From positions 1 to 32,665 of the forward strand of contig JBEKFZ010000045.1 in assembly GCA_050013075.1 (NCBI GenBank): a stretch of DNA of 32,665 nucleotides, read 5' to 3'. This stretch comes from JBEKIK01 sp050013075. GTDB lineage: Bacteria; Planctomycetota; Planctomycetia; Pirellulales; Thermoguttaceae. Positions 31,051 to 32,665 of this stretch are shown here, in pieces (position 1 is the first letter of the stretch; every line of letters starts with the position of its first letter). The notes beneath the pieces are model-generated. The model saw only the letters and a list, made by a program, of their open reading frames with translations. It was not told the origin of the DNA and ran no database searches. Both the position numbers and the translations under genes were made by a program.

Positions 31051-32665
31051 TTAAAAACCGCCCATGCCGCCCATGTCCATGCCGCCCATGCCGCCACCCA
31101 TTCCGCCCATCCCCATGCCGCCCATGCCGCCACCGCCATGCCCGTGACCGCCGTGGCCTTTTTCGTCATCTTCCTTGGGGATATCAGTCACCAGGCAGGA
31201 AGTCGTAAGCAGCAAACCGGCCACGCTTGCAGCGTTCTGCAGGGCGGTGCGAACCACCTTTGCCGGATCGACGATGCCGGCCTCGATTAGATCGCAATAT
31301 TGATCTCTCTCGGCATCGTAGCCATAAGACTTACCAATTTTATCTTTGTCTTTCCGAACATTCTTTACAACCACTGCTCCATCCTGGCCGGCGTTTTCGG
31401 CAATCGCCCGCATCGGGGCGTCAAGCACGTTCTTGATAATCTTCACTCCCAGCGCTTCATCGCCCGAAAGTTCCAACTTGTCCAGGGCCTTGTCGCTGCG
31501 GAGCAAGGCGACTCCTCCGCCGGGCACGATCCCTTCGGCCAAGGCGGCCTTCGTGGCTGCCCGGGCGTCTTCCATCAGCATCTTTCGCTCTTTCATTTCG
31601 GTCTCGGTGGCCGCGCCGACGTGAATCTGCGCCACTCCGCCGGCCAATTTTGCCAGACGCTCTTGCAGTTTTTCCCGATCGTATTCGCTGGTCGTGGTCT
31701 CGATTTCCTTGCGAATCTGTTCGGCCCGGCCCTCGATGGCCTCTTTGCTGCCGCCGCCTATGACTATAGTGGTGTCTTCGGACGTAACGGTCACCTTTTT
31801 CGCGCTGCCCAGGTCCGAAATCTTGACCGATTCCAGCGTTACCCCAAGATCCTTGAATATTGCCTGCGCCCCGGTCAGCGTGGCGATATCGCCCAGCATT
31901 GCCTTGCGCCGGTCTCCGTAGCCCGGCGCCTTTACGGCGCACACGTTCAGAATGCCGCGGAGTTTATTGACCACAAGGGTTGCCAGGGCCTCGCCTTCCA
32001 CGTCTTCGGCGATGATCAAAAGCGGCTTGCCCGCCTTGCTCACCGCTTCCAGCAAGGGGATCAGATTCTTGGCGCTGGATATTTTTTCTTCATGGATCAG
32101 GACCAGGCATTTTTCAAATTCCACCGTTTGCTCGTCCTGATTGGTGACAAAATGGGGCGATAGGAAGCCGCGGTCGAACTGCATGCCTTCGACCACGTCC
32201 ACATAAGTTTCCGATTGCTTGCCTTCCTCGACCGTAATCACGCCGTTCTTGCCCACCTTTATAAAGGCGTCGGCCAGCACGGAGCCGATTGACGGATCGC
32301 CGTTGCCCGCGATGGTCGCCACCTGGGTGATTTCCTTTTTATCTTTTTCGTTGATCGGCGTGGCCATCTTTTCGATGTATTTTGTCACGGCCTCGGTGGC
32401 TTTTTGGATGCCGCGCGAAAGCGACATCGGATCGGCCCCGGCGGCCACCATCCGCAGCCCGTCACGATAAATCGCCTCGGCCAAAAGGGTAGCCGTGGTG
32501 GTGCCGTCGCCAGCCACGTCGTTGGTCTTTGTGGCGGCCTCTTTTACCAACTGGGCCCCCAGGTTCTCATAAGGATCGTCCAGCTCGATCTCCTTGGCCA
32601 CGGTCACGCCGTCTTTGGTGATCTTGGGCGAACCCCACCCCTTATCTAATACCGCATTGCGTCCC
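31051..32665 (-). CDS. groEL: Chaperonin GroEL, paralog 2 (GGM tail), N-terminus outside the window
   Basis: Partial 60-kDa chaperonin. The frame runs off the window edge; the first residues seen are GRNAVLDKGWGSPKITKDGV, so about 34 N-terminal residues are missing. AGDGTTTATLLAEA, EDARAATKAALAEG and PGGGVALLR are intact. The C-terminus carries a His/Gly stretch (GHGGHGHGGGG) followed by repeated GGM, the normal flexible tail inside the folding cavity. The conserved segment usually reading DKSFGAPTITKDG has GWGSPKITKDG here, a small local divergence near the ATP site. It is followed by a MITE-like element and groES. Confidence 0.97.
   Translation of the reverse strand, partial: GRNAVLDKGWGSPKITKDGVTVAKEIELDDPYENLGAQLVKEAATKTNDVAGDGTTTATLLAEAIYRDGLRMVAAGADPMSLSRGIQKATEAVTKYIEKMATPINEKDKKEITQVATIAGNGDPSIGSVLADAFIKVGKNGVITVEEGKQSETYVDVVEGMQFDRGFLSPHFVTNQDEQTVEFEKCLVLIHEEKISSAKNLIPLLEAVSKAGKPLLIIAEDVEGEALATLVVNKLRGILNVCAVKAPGYGDRRKAMLGDIATLTGAQAIFKDLGVTLESVKISDLGSAKKVTVTSEDTTIVIGGGSKEAIEGRAEQIRKEIETTTSEYDREKLQERLAKLAGGVAQIHVGAATETEMKERKMLMEDARAATKAALAEGIVPGGGVALLRSDKALDKLELSGDEALGVKIIKNVLDAPMRAIAENAGQDGAVVVKNVRKDKDKIGKSYGYDAERDQYCDLIEAGIVDPAKVVRTALQNAASVAGLLLTTSCLVTDIPKEDDEKGHGGHGHGGGGMGGMGMGGMGGGMGGMDMGGMGGF

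Overview
The window reads as a chromosomal piece of a Gram-negative-type bacterium, most likely a member of the Planctomycetota (Phycisphaerae-like). This rests on moderate GC, single housekeeping genes scattered among short operons, a small Tyr-rich secreted protein of a kind I associate with planctomycetes, several GroEL paralogs, and spacers loaded with palindromic repeats. There is no rRNA or tag gene to confirm the assignment, so treat it as inference.

Layout. 1-2.9 kb (+): an Nramp metal transporter fused to a universal-stress (USP) domain, then a Nudix hydrolase. 2.9-4.25 kb (-): a small accessory stretch with a membrane-anchored unknown protein, a hicAB toxin-antitoxin pair, and a second copy of the Nramp gene's leader and start codon. 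4.25-7.7 kb (-): nuoABCDE, the connecting part of respiratory complex I, without nuoF-N. 7.7-8.2 kb: no gene, but a strong minus-strand terminator and a possible structured RNA. 8.2-10.3 kb (-): a Tyr-rich secreted protein, ruvX and an alpha/beta hydrolase. 10.5-11.2 kb (+): a metallophosphatase. 11.3-13.0 kb (-): a CoA-disulfide-reductase/rhodanese fusion. 13.2-15.3 kb (+): trpB-trpA. 15.4-17.0 kb (-): a small exported protein and argG. 17.4-18.5 kb (+): an exported choloylglycine-hydrolase-type Ntn amidase. 18.6-21.7 kb (-): a coupled pair of M16 peptidases, one with the zinc motif and one without. 22.0 kb (+): a small acidic protein. 22.3-23.6 kb (-): an MscS channel. 23.8-25.4 kb (+): an atypical ATP-type PEP carboxykinase behind a palindromic promoter. 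25.5-32.7 kb (-): a chaperone block read as groEL-2 (partial), groES, groEL-1, dnaJ, grpE, then fmdB and birA.

The most striking content is between the genes. A 20-nt hairpin (AAACCGCTTGCGGTTTCGCG and variants) occurs seven times. Every copy lies just downstream of a stop codon and is oriented so that the transcript carries a G(CUUG)C tetraloop. Four copies sit inside operons (nuoB/C, nuoD/E, trpB/A, groES/EL). Several further palindromic or MITE-like families are present with no transposase gene in the window. One supplies the stop codon of grpE, one is inserted in frame in a hydrolase gene, one sits directly upstream of dnaJ, and one is nested inside another. A ~105-nt leader plus start codon is present as inverted copies flanking the mntH-hicA segment. 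I did not find a recognisable defence system, phage, integron or CRISPR array.
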